A stretch of DNA of 64,000 nt from Haliotis asinina (taxonomy: Eukaryota; Mollusca; Gastropoda; Lepetellida; Haliotidae): positions 25,808,249-25,872,248 of the forward strand of contig NC_090283.1 of NCBI RefSeq assembly GCF_037392515.1, in the 5' to 3' direction. Position 1 is the stretch's first letter; each line of letters starts with the position of its first letter. Under the pieces are notes generated by a model. It saw only the letters and a program-made list of their open reading frames with translations, did not search any database and was not told the DNA's origin. This document shows, piece by piece, positions 1 to 12,100 of the stretch. A program made the position numbers and the translations under genes.

Positions 1-265
1 AAAAAAGAGATCACATGAAAGCACAAGTGTTCTTTGTTTTTTTTCAAGTTTTTTTTCACAAGCTTTGTATTGCATCCTCTTTAATTACACTGTTTTAGCT
101 TTATATGCTATTTTCATGTTCATATCTGTGATTCTCTAGTATTTTTACAGCCCATCGTCGACAGGTTTAACTCTTCACAATGTTTTCATTTTTGTATTGT
201 ATAAATTGCTTTCGATAAGATGTGGCCGAGATATTGCCGATGTGACTGTAATATTAACCCACTCA
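1..265 (+). mobile_element. 5'-truncated LINE 3' tail
   Basis: The end of this stretch carries the family hallmark: a GTCGACAGG-like block, then a 'gatgtggccgagatattgcc' stretch, then a 'gatgtgac' block, then CACTCACT. The same order of blocks, on the opposite strand, ends the LINE body at 45857-49459. This is therefore a 5'-truncated copy inserted in plus orientation. No coding capacity is visible. Confidence 0.55.
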
Positions 266-1024
266 CTGTTGAAGCTTTATGCAAAATCGCATAAACTGGA
301 GCACAGAAGGTGTCACTACAGTCTTAACTCATTTCTGTGTAGCCTTGACGCCAGAACCAGCCAGCACCAAACACTGCGCATGCACTGCGATCGCCCTCAA
401 TGATCTATGGATGGAGGACACACAGACTGTAATCCGTCAATTAGGAGTTAAACATCAAGTGTTGCCAATTTCCGGGTGTTATTGAGTATTTGAGTCACGG
501 GTATACATTTGAAACCGACGTTAACCAAACTCGAATAACTACTGAACTAAACCACTTTCTGACCTCTTAACAGTAAATATTGCCCTATATTCTGCCAGTC
601 CCGGGTGGAGGGAAGACCTTTTTCTGTACGATTCTAAACAACCACAGCTCCAACAGCATGCCCTCTATCAACAACAGAACCTTCACAATATATATAAACA
701 TCAGAGTGAGTGCTTGAGTTTTGTTCTACTCTGAATTTATTATATTCCAGCATTATCCTGCAGGGGACACCAGAAATAGTCTTCCCACGTTTTGCTAATG
801 TGGGGAATCAAATCAAACCTTGAGTCTTCAGCATAGCACTCGATCGCTTGCCCCACTTGGCTACTCATAACGACCGAAACAACGAACACTGGCAAGGTTA
901 AAAAGCTTGTTATTGAATCCTGCTGGGGATTCGTGCAGGAATTTGAGGTATTGTAAGTCTCCATGAACCCAAGTAAGGTGACTGCGCTTTAGTTGTGGGC
1001 TGTCGATAGCTCGTGTTTTAGTGT
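266..1024. other. Intergenic stretch, nothing recognised
   Basis: I see no coding exon, RNA gene or clear repeat boundary here. Short open frames exist but lack supporting structure. Confidence 0.4.
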
Positions 1025-1212
1025 TAATATATCGAGTTGCATTTTAGAATTGGAAATGATCAGTTTTTTAAAATTAAATTATGTGATACATTGCTAATGA
1101 TGTACTGTTCTTCGTGGCAGGCATTTACAATATATACTAAGTTTGTTCCCGTCACTATTTGACTGAAATATTGCCGGTGTGACGTTACATCTTTAACTCA
1201 CTCACACACGTG
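1025..1212 (+). mobile_element. 5'-truncated LINE 3' tail
   Basis: This stretch contains an 'actgttcttcgtggcagg' block, then 'tgactgaaatattgccgg', 'tgtgacgtta' and ACTCACTCAC. It is another truncated member of the tail family shared with the LINE at 45.86-49.46 kb. Confidence 0.5.
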
Positions 1213-2339
1213 TGTTGTAAGACCGTGTGGCTTTTGACCCACGAACAAGTGGATACGCACGCACACTGCCAAAATACAGAAAAAAAGATCAAAACAAAAC
1301 AAACGAAAAAAGCATCAAAGAAAGAAATAGCAAAGATGACTAAGAACAAAGCTGAAACGTTCCGGTTGGAGAGAGTCGACAACTGTTAGATTACATTACC
1401 TCCATAGAAGACACACGTTATACTGAAGAACAAGCATGGATTACGCAGTTAGTCATCCTTTGTGCTTTGTGCGGACATACCCGTTACAGCGTCACACTTT
1501 GGGCACTAGTCTTTTGTAAATAAACAGGTTTTCACGATGAACGTTTACATCGTATGTTCATAAGGGTGGAAATCTGATCGGTTGCCATGCAACCGAACTG
1601 GGGTATTCAGCAGGTGAAATCAGATTGCTGTCGGATATCTGGTTACATGAATTCAAACATCTCTGGCCACTATACATGAAAAACACATCAAATACTGCTG
1701 TAAATCCTTGACTTGATACAGCAACAGTACAAACTCAAATCTGCAATTCGAACAAGGGAAAGATACTTGAAAAATAATATCCTGTCTTGACAGTCCTGGG
1801 ATTACATTGGTGTAAAAGTCAAAATAGCTGTTAAAAGGGTATGTAAAAGAACCAATTAAAATATGTGATTACACAAGGTGTTTGCAAATTTGCAAGCAGC
1901 AGTACCGGCCATTCACAACACCTGTGTACTGTCCGACTCCATGGATTTTATGGTGAAAACAGCACCTTAACTTACGAAACAAGTAACGCCTTGGATCCAA
2001 ATATTTTGTTTTGGAGATTTTGTCTATAGCAACTCAAGCTTGTCGTAACAGGCCCGTTTTTCCGACAAATATCAAAACTGCGTGGAACAATGCTCATGCT
2101 GTTGAACTTTAGATTGTACGATTTGTCACGGACGTTCATCAAATAGCTTGATCGGGGAGCGGCCTTTAACAAAAACGGAACAAAGAGGATGCTATAGTTT
2201 ATATAACTATGTTGTACTTGTATATGATAACCCAGCTTGGAATCTCTTAGAACTGTCCGTCCACTGATCCACCCATCCATCCAGTATGTTGATCCACTTC
2301 ACACAAGTAGCAGACCTGAACGGAAACTGCTTGTGTGCA
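1213..2339. other. Intergenic stretch, nothing recognised
   Basis: No supported gene. The antisense frame at 1972-2280 has no family resemblance that I can see. Confidence 0.35.
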
Positions 2340-2702
2340 TGCTTATTCTAAATATGTCAAGCAGCCTAACCTTTCCTCGGGAGCAGACCATGGTCCCCAG
2401 TATGGTGATCTACCTTCAGTTGTTGGAGATCTATAGCCTGTTTTTATATTGCTTTGTCCAGATAGTGATATTAATTGTAACTTTCCACGCTAGTTTTAAT
2501 GATAACTGTGATGTTCTAGTTCTTTTACTGTCCTTTGTCGACAGGTATTTATAGTAGGCATATATTTCTTTTCAGTAATAAATGTTCTCGTCATGATATG
2601 GCTGAAACATTGCCAAAACATTGCCAGTGTGACGTTAAATATTCACTCACTCATTCACTCACTCACTCACTCACTCACGCATGCACTCACTCACTCACTT
2701 AG
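2340..2702 (+). mobile_element. 5'-truncated LINE 3' tail with (TCAC)n
   Basis: This copy matches the reverse complement of 45857-46160. Shared landmarks are 'gaccatg', 'agtatggtgatctacctt', 'agttgttgg', 'tgtcctttgtcgacagg', 'ctcgtcatgatatggctg' and 'gtgacgttaaat', ending in a run of TCAC repeats. It is one of the longer tails in the window and links the tails to the full LINE body. Confidence 0.65.
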
Positions 2703-3104
2703 GCGCAGAACATAATCAGTACGCCATGTTTAAAAGTCATTCTTCGGGATAGCCGAAATAGGCTAATTGCTAGACCAGATGGCAAGACTCCCTGAAACTG
2801 CCATCGGGACACTTGTTACCTGGCTTCTGGAATAACATGCTATAATCCGTAAAATAGAATGGCGAATTCCTTTCGTCAATGACCAACGTGAACAAAATTA
2901 GTGCCAAAAACATCCATCAACTATCCCTCCTCACTGTAAACTCGAAGAAAATGTTAAAGTGATGTTTTATTAGTTTATGAACGTTCTGTTTATGATGTTC
3001 TCATAAAGGTGGGTCACTACTGATGTAAACATAGGTTTTTTATTATTATTACATATTTGTCCAGTCTGTTTGCTGCACATCACATGCTCGTTACACAGTC
3101 TGCA

Positions 3105-6100
3105 TTATGCAAGGGCTGGGGTCGTCATTGACAACCCACCATCCGCCTTGAAACACTCTCCAGTCACAAAGGCTGCTTTATCCGAGGCTAAGAAGGCCAC
3201 AATCTGACCAATTTCTTCAGGGGTACTCGCTCGACCAATTGGCGTTGCCTTGATCACGGCACTCTCCATCTGGAACAGTGTGAGTGAATGAAGCAATGCC
3301 ATTTATTTATCCTGTTGGGCTGGCTCTTTTCGAACACCAAACTGATTTACATTTATTTCGAGACCTGTGAAAATTCAGTTAGAATTGGTGTTCAGCTTTC
3401 CATGCTCTTCCTGAGAAACGATTAGATTGATGCTCAAGATGTTGATCGCTGGATTGTCAGGTCCAGACTTTATTATTTACAGACTGCCGCCATATAGTTG
3501 GAATATTGCTGAGAGAGGTGCTGAATAACAATCAGCCACTACGAGATTTCTCGGACAAATAACATGTCGGCTATGTATTAACAGCACCTAAGTATGACCC
3601 GAAGGCCAAATATCTAACTTCAGTTGCTGACAATGTATAGCCCGATGTCATATTGTGATGTTTTGAAATAATATAACATTTACACTGAAGTCAAACTAGT
3701 TTTGAATCGATTTGTGAAGATTCTAGTTATGGTTGTTTTGTATTGCATGGAGTAATAACAACGGCACGGTCATACTGACCTCCAACTGTATATTCTGCTT
3801 TAAGCGGCTCAACCACATGGCGCGATACAGGTAACACCCACTGAGCATGCGTGGTTCCAAAACGTTGTTGTTAGCAAATGTAGGATCATGGCCGAAACGA
3901 ATATGTTACAATACTGTCCTTCGCAGACAGGTTTTCTAATAAGTGTACATATATTTATCCTTAGTACACAGCGTTTTTGCTATCACAATATGGCTGAAAT
4001 ACTGGCGATATGACGTTCAATTATCATTCACTCACCCGATGACCAAGTTCATTTTCAATATATGACAACTGTACATCAAGGGTGTTCACATTATTGATTC
4101 TCTGTTTACCTGCTGGATGTGTAGCATAAATACATTACCTGGGCACATTCTTCTTTCGATAACTGGCGAGTCAGTATTTGAGTGGATATGTAACCAGGGC
4201 TGAAACATTGAAATCAACACTGTGAATAGTAAAATCTTGCCAAATACAACAGCAACAACAAAAGACAACTAATCTGTCAGTGCACACAACCACTATCAAC
4301 TGTAATAATGTGTTTAACAGTCCGACAGAAAGTGTTCACCTGCGTGTAACCAAAATGCCGAATGATGTGTTGATTTAATGGTTTTGAACTACTTCTTGTT
4401 TACCAGTTCCAACTTCCTGCTTCCTGAGCTGAACGTGTGCATGCATGGAGTGATCGATGCTCTAACGTTATAAGACTTGTGACATGTCTGGTTACAAAAT
4501 AGATAGTATTGACTCACCCTTAACAAACACAATAATCATAACTAAATGGAAATATATGTGAAAAAAGACACGGTGAGTATTAGTCAGATCAGTACAAAGG
4601 CAATAAACGGAATTTTAATGAATCAAAATTAAAACGTTTCCATCGATGTTTAATCATCCTCCTCAACATATGCACACATCCAACATTAGCGGACTAAAGC
4701 AAGTCAACAGTACTTTCTAGTATTACATTTCTGACGTTGAATAAATAATAATACAATAATAATATAATAATAATACAATCACAACAAATGAAGTTACATG
4801 TGCCAGAAGACATGCTAAATATTATTGATATCATTGTATAGATAAAAACAAGTCAACATTCCTCTCTGCATACCCGTTACCGTTCTTTGTGTACTTACTT
4901 GACTGCATTCACGCGTACTCCGTGTGAAACCATTTCTGTAGAAAGAAATTAAGATGTTTATTTGCTTACTATTAAGGTAGCTCAGGAATATTTTATCATT
5001 TTATTTTATGCCTTCTGTGGCAGGTATAGCTCCTTCTGAACCATCTTGGTGGGTGATATAGAGTGCTTTTTTTCATCTGACATGTTTAAAGGTCACATGC
5101 AACCAAAAATTCCCTCGAAACGAAGCAGCCGCGATAACGAACCCAGTCAGAGCGTGTGAGCGTGCTTACAAGTGTAACGGAGCCTTTTCTTTGGCTACTG
5201 GTTCATTTGCAGATACGCTTTGCCGGCTCTTTGATTATGGCGTAGAAGTCCGATTGGTGTTAATTTCAAATTGGATGCGGTCAATGATTGAAGTTGTGCA
5301 TTGCATATTGTCATTAGCAGACAGGCAGGCAGACATATAGGTGTGCGTTTTCTGCGCGACAGAGTCTGCTTATCACAATCAACCTAATTTGCTTGAATGT
5401 AACGAGTAGATTATTTACTTGTGTATACAACCAAGATAAGACTACTGCTCAGGACCTCATACTCCGGACAGGCATACTGTTTCAAGCTCCGAGAACCTAT
5501 TCACTGCTCGTGCGTCCCTATTGCTGGCGGCAAATTAGTGAAATGTTTGAACTCCGATTTGGCGGGCTTTTTTTCACTTTGTATGTTGGATTGGCATTTT
5601 TGATGATTTGTTTCTGTAAGTACATACCAAAAGGTGTCAGAATCTGCAAAGTTTTGTTTTACGTTGCACGTGACCTTTACGAATTGTTTTTCAAGAGTTG
5701 TTTGTGCCAATACGTTATTATATATCAAATGACTGATTTGGTTTAAAGCCACTGTCATATTTCAGAAGTTCAGTTTCTGTACAATGTCAAAAGGAATCCT
5801 AGTATAGTATTTTCCCCCTACAAATGAAATCGTATGACCTTTTAACTATCTACCTACCTACAGAAAAAATCCTTTCGAGTATAATGGAGTGAGTGACAAT
5901 CCAGTGACCAACAACATGAGCATCGATCTACACAATTGGGAACCGATGACATGTGTCAGCCAAGTCAGCGAGCCTGACCACACGTTCCCGTTAGTCGCCT
6001 CTTACGACAAGCACAGTCAATTTCTACGGGTTGCTGAAGACTTATTCTACCCCGGAACCTTCACGGGTCTGGAGTATAATGGATGTAAAGATGGTTTTGA

Positions 6101-9100
6101 AGTGGCAGTTACAAAGTAAATTGCGTAACCTATATCATGCATACATTTCCTTTGCCTTGGCTGGATTGCAAATAATGGAAATGAAGGATTTTGCTAGGTG
6201 TAGTTACATGTACAGCGTCTTGTCAAAATTCGAATGCTCTGTTACAGTCAACGATTAATGAATGCCTCATCAACAACGGTCTGCACAGCAACCTCTATCA
6301 CCTCACATGGGTAGGCTACACATAGTTGTCGGAGACGTTTTCGATTTTTACCATGTGCAAGATATCTTGTATATGTGTCCAAGGCCGCCTTCGACATGAC
6401 GTAGACACCCACTCCCGGAACCTGCATGGGAGGAAAGTTTGAGTTGAACGGTCTTTGCATGGCAGATGGAAGTAACTGATTAAGGTGGGGTTTTTTTTAG
6501 ATTTTTTTCTACAGTTCTTACAGGTATGTAAAACAACGAAGGGGCCATCAGGATAAGATCATGTAATGACCCAAAATATTTTTATTTATTTATTTCTTAA
6601 ACCTGAGAAAATCAGACTGCATCTGAGATTGGGTTTTCAAGTTTTCAAGGTACCATTAACTGAACACATGTAATCACCCTCTCTTATAAGGTGTACTTCT
6701 AGATGTAGATATATGGGGTAATGATAGAAAAATTGTGTACATTGGACACAACCAACAAACCATGGAACTTGGCAAAAGGAGGCAAATGAAACTTGTAAGG
6801 AGGCATTACAAGTTGACATAACGTTCCCTCGCTTTCTTTTGAGTCTCTCAACAACAAAAGAATAGAAACTTAAATAGCCATTACTTATTCTTCATTTAAT
6901 CACTCTACACTCACTTTCGTCACACCTGCCCTTTAATGTGTGATATGCATGACTTATTTTTAAATGGACCAACTATGAAGGGGATTCGTATTGTGAATCA
7001 GACTCACAATTGTACTCGTGCCGCAAGTTGAAATATTAACCACACATCCTGAAACAAAAAGAAATGTTAAACCTTATATCGACTGGCGCACGTAACATCC
7101 TACTGAAGAAAACAGAAAAATATTTTATTAGATTTTCACATGTTATTTGTAGGTAGTTGGAAATGTTTTTGTTATCACCTATGTTGAGTACTCAATATGT
7201 TCTCAGCAATCATATCCTTCCTGTGGAACAATGTGTGGCTGCAACACCAAGCATATCCTCCTGTTGAAACATTGTTTCGACCTAAATCGTGAGGCGCTTT
7301 GATGTTATTGTCTTCAAAAATCACTCTACTTTAAAAATAATGCCAGGTCTAAAACTTCCTATGGCAATACTATCCACTCCAACTCGCTCACAAGAAAGTA
7401 CCTTTAGATTCAATCAAATACGGTGCAACTAACTGTGTCAAAAACACAGGTGCCTCCAAGTTGACGGTCATCACACTGTCGTACACCTCTTTGGTCACCG
7501 ATTGCAGCGGGCCTGGACCTGCGATCCCAGCATTGTTCACCTACAAACGGTCAAAAGATACCACAGCTGCTTGCTGACTTTAACAACCAGCAATTTGAGA
7601 ACATATTCCCGAGAAACGTGTGGTTGATAATAGGAGCATAGGTTATGACATGGTATCCAGCAGGTATCCAGTGAACATTCGATGTCTTGAATGGCATCAA
7701 ACCCATACATGTTGAACTTATTGGATCAGGGTACCTCCGTGTAATCAGTGGATTATTTTACGTCACAGAGGGTAAAAAAGGACATGACCTTACAACCTGT
7801 ACATCAAAATGGAATTTTATTAACAGTCAGTTAGCGTGGGTTACGACATTTGCAAGATAGATCTGTAACTAGGCAAATTTTGTAAAGATGATCTACTACT
7901 GGCTGCATGTCTTATTTGCGTATGTAAAGCTTTTGTAAAGAGGAGTTTGAAATTTTGAAAAATATTTTTTCCACCCTCATATTGTCATTGGATAAATGCC
8001 ACTTGAAATGTTTGTTCGTGTTTTAGACATAAATCATAATGCTATTTCCTTTCTGTACGATTTACGTCTGTTGTTCTGAATGTTATAAAACAGAGAATCT
8101 TTCTGAATTCTTTTAATAACTCTTGCAGGGGCTGGATACTTTCCAAATGTAAAGTTATTTCATTTTCTACCATCCAGGATTCTGCACAAGGTTTTAGGAA
8201 TGGGTGTACATTTTGAGAAGGGCATTGTCCAGACATATAACCTTGTACGATTTGTGTTAAAAACATCTCAAACCTATTAAGGGTTTAAGAAGCTATGCCT
8301 AATTTATATGTCATCAACAACAGTCGACTAAAGCAGTCAAGATCGCGAATAAAACATGGAAAATGAATAGAAATGGCCCAAGTACTGATTGCCGATCCCT
8401 GATGGGAGTACATGAATTCTTTTCTCAGTCTGTTATGATTTGGCAGCGAACAGAAATCTCTGATTTGTGACATTATGCATTTTTCCAAATTGTATCATTA
8501 CAATATGGATCAATATGAAATCTACAAAGCACGTGGTGGAGAAGTGATGGGCAGTAACCTTTATTTATCACGAGAAGAATGAATTAGCTTAAGAGTGGCT
8601 GACTGGTGCTTGCGCCTTGTAGACACCCCACTGCATAACATTATCATTGGCTTTATCACTGGTTTTGCTATTTTTGTGCTGTCTTTGCATACGAGCCACT
8701 GTAAAATGGGTGGTTTTATCAAGACACTACACCGTCAGTTTCAAGCAATATGTTCAGCTGCATCTGTGGCGGATTATCTAAAAAAACTGAAATATTGCAT
8801 TTTTTTCTTTCTGGTGGTACAGAAGGTATGCCCGCCCAGCCCTTCTAATGTAACTGCATATTCTCACCAGTATGTCTATTTTTCCGAACTTCTTGATAGT
8901 TGCTCCCACCAGAGTTTTTCTAAAAGCATCCTGTGTGACGTCACCCACGTTTGTGAGAACATCCTGAAACGGAAAGTAAACACGCCATTGAAAATAATTA
9001 TATCTTTATGGAAAAATATTATTTGTTTCTATTCAGGTTAGAGGTAACAAACAAACTAGCAAACATAATTAAAACACAATTTTCACTTATTCATGACATA

Positions 9101-12100
9101 TATGTATAATATACAAAGTTAACTGTGAAAAACAAAACGAACAAAAATATAAGCGTAACCTCGCGAATCAAAAGTGCGATATTTGTACTTGGGTTTCATC
9201 TCTCGAAACGAAACACCCTGGAGACCGAACCCGGTCAGAGCGAGTGACTATGCACTCAAGTGTAAAGAAGACTTTTAATTGGCTGGTTCATTTGCCGATA
9301 CGCAGAAACTTATTGTGTGTATATAGAGACATGTTTGGTTGGCATTTAGAAGTATGGTGAGTAATTAAAAAGTAAGATTATTTATGGATGACACCTTATT
9401 TATTGTATATATGATGCGACGTTTCGGTATGGATCCATATACCGTTGTCAAGCAAGAGTGATAACGATATAAAATCCATATCGAAACGTCGCATCATATA
9501 CAATTATAGAAGTTGTTATCCATATTTGATGTATATAGAGATGCAGGGTTTTGTAAATGCATGCTCTGTGCATTTTCTTCCGATCCAATCAACAAATGCT
9601 GAGATATACTAATATGCGAAAGACTACTTGGCTGAAAACTGTCGTTCGTCCAAGTACAAAGCAGAAACTTGAAACTGACAATCTGAGTTTGCTCCGGTTT
9701 CCGTCCGACCCCGTCATCCGGGAAGTAAAGATGCACTAACTGTTTGTTTGCAATCCACAAATATAATCAAATGTCCTGTGTACAAGTATCACACCTGCCT
9801 GTCTTTGGGGGGGGGAGGGGGGGGGGCAATCTTTTGAACTGCGATTTTGCGTGCTTTTCTCCATCGTGTTGTTTTTCAACTTAATAAGATGAGTTTGCAT
9901 TTTTGATAATTTGGTTCTGTAAGTCCATACCGAAAAGTATCAGAATCTGCAAAGATGTGTTTTGCTTTGCATGTGACCTTTAGGGAGTTAACACTCCGAC
10001 AGTATTCGCAACATTTCTTGCTGTACTCTGTCAAGGTCCGTCAAAAGGACACGACTGGCAGTCATCAGGACACCTGGGACCATGTGTTTATGAACTGATG
10101 TTTGTGAGTACATCCTGAAACGGGCAGTTAGCACCATATTGAAAATCATTTATTCTACATGCATGTGAACTTCTTTTATGTGCCATTGAGGAAATTAGCT
10201 AAAGGTTAGTTAAGGAATTAACTGGCAGTCAGTCTTGACACCTGGGGTACTACGGACCATGTGTTTATGAAAAGATGGGCATAGAATTAAGGGAATGAGA
10301 ATACAGATGGCTTTCTACATGAGTTCAAGATTTCTCTGTTGATTTCTATTTACGATCGACGCTTCGGTCTTGCAGTTCTTGGCCACTTCCTCCAAATTGT
10401 TCTGGTTCCTGCCAGTCAGTGACAGTTTGGCGCCTTCTCTTGCAAACACTGCTGCAATTCCTGCTCCAATTCCTGAACTGGAACCTGAAGGAGTGAGTGA
10501 ATGAGTTTGATTTAAACTCGCTCGCCCATGGGCGAACAGTGACCAGTGGACAGGCCCATGGGCGAGAGTGTTTAATTTCGTCCAGAATAAATGTTTTACA
10601 GGTTGTAAATGAATGAAAAAATGTTAATAAGTATCATGACACAAATTTCAGCTTGTTGTGACTTGACTCTGCTAAAAGACAGCGATTTTAAAAAATCTCG
10701 CCCATGGGTGAAAAACATACTGGCCCAAGAACAAGAATAATTACTTTCATTGAAAATACATGTTTTTTCCATGCTTTGCAGTTTTTAAATAAATGAATGT
10801 GTACTTATTAGTGTCATGACACGAAATTAAGCTTATTTTGACTTAATTCGGCTAATTTAGAGTGATTTTTTAAAACGTTTCGCCCATGGGCGAAAAACAT
10901 TTGGCCCATGGGCGAGAATATTTACTTTTACTCAAAATACATCTTTTCCAATGTTTTGGAGGATGTAAATGAATGAAAGTACATTTATGAGTATCATGAC
11001 AGAAATTTCAACTCGTTTTGACTTAATTCCTCTAAATGAGAGCAATTTTAAAAACTCTCGCCCATGGGACAAAGACATTTTGGCCCATGGGCGAGAATAT
11101 TTGCCTTCACTCAAAATACAGCTTTTCCTGTGTTTTGGAGGTTGCAAATGAATGAGGATATATTTATGAGTATCATGGCACAAATCCAACTCATTTTGAC
11201 TTCTGCTAATTGAGACCGATTTTCAAAGACATCTCGCCCATGAGCGGAAAACATTTGGCCCATGAGCGAAAACATTTCCTTTTCACTCCATCTTTTCTAA
11301 TGTTTTGGGGGATGTAAATGAATGAAAGTGCCATTATGAGTATCATGACACAAAATTCAACTGATTTTTACTTAATTTTGCGAATTCAGGGCGAATTTTT
11401 AAAAATATGCCAGAATAATTACTTTAACTCAAAACACATCTTTTCCTGTGTTTTGGAGGTTGTAAATGAATGAGGATATATTTATAAGTATCATGGCACA
11501 CAATTCAACGCATTTTGACTTAATTCCACTAATTTGTAACAAGTGCAAGAATCTGACCTTCCACTTAAATTGTCATAGGTTTTTTTATTATTATTATTGT
11601 CTTGGAGGTTGTAAATTTATGAATGAAAGTGTGTTTATAAGTATCATGACAAAACAAAAATGAAATCATTCCGGTCTTAATTCGACTAATCTCGCTCGTG
11701 CATCGACCTGAACAGATATTACATGAACAGACTTCATGAATGATTTTCAAGTTCTAATCCACACAATGATTTCCACTTTTTCAGCATTCTGACTTGAGAC
11801 AACTGGAACTGTTGATCTGCAGTCTTTCAAACTTCATTTTCGCGAGATACATTCTCCCTTTTAACCATTTCTCAAAATGAACATATATAACCGTTTACAC
11901 AAAGGTATCTTCCCGTAGAATAAGTAGGACGAAACGTGAAGTATAGCAGCGCATTTGCCATAACTGAAGTTTGTTAAAATGACAATGAAAACTGTCATTT
12001 CCAACATTCACCTTGCAAGAAACTAAATAACTCATTACTAATGGAAGGAGTGAACTGAAAGTCCATTTTATTGACTGAAGTCACTGATTGAACTCGCTAA

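Larger units (their letters stand above)
9180..9990 (+). repeat. Interspersed repeat, copy 2, interrupted
   Basis: Second copy of the repeat at 5080-5725. Matching blocks at 9190-9310 and 9830-9990 are separated by unrelated sequence that contains an inverted repeat (9408-9500), which suggests a later insertion. It lies in intron 2 of SDR copy A. Confidence 0.5.

Noticed and set aside
2640-2702. CRISPR-like or regulatory array from TCAC repeats
   Set aside because: Simple (TCAC)n tail of a LINE copy; no spacers, and the same tail ends many repeats in the window.
3302-3372. Alternative SDR exon downstream of exon 8
   Set aside because: Sequence is partly similar in copies A and B, but lacks a paired donor and would disrupt the conserved exon 8 to exon 9 reading frame; likely shared intron sequence.
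5393-5746. 117-codon open frame with hydrophobic segments
   Set aside because: Lies in an interspersed repeat whose second copy (9830-9990) does not keep the frame.
8595-9041. 148-codon plus-strand open frame
   Set aside because: Overlaps antisense SDR exon 3 (8868-8963) and intron sequence; no counterpart in copy B.
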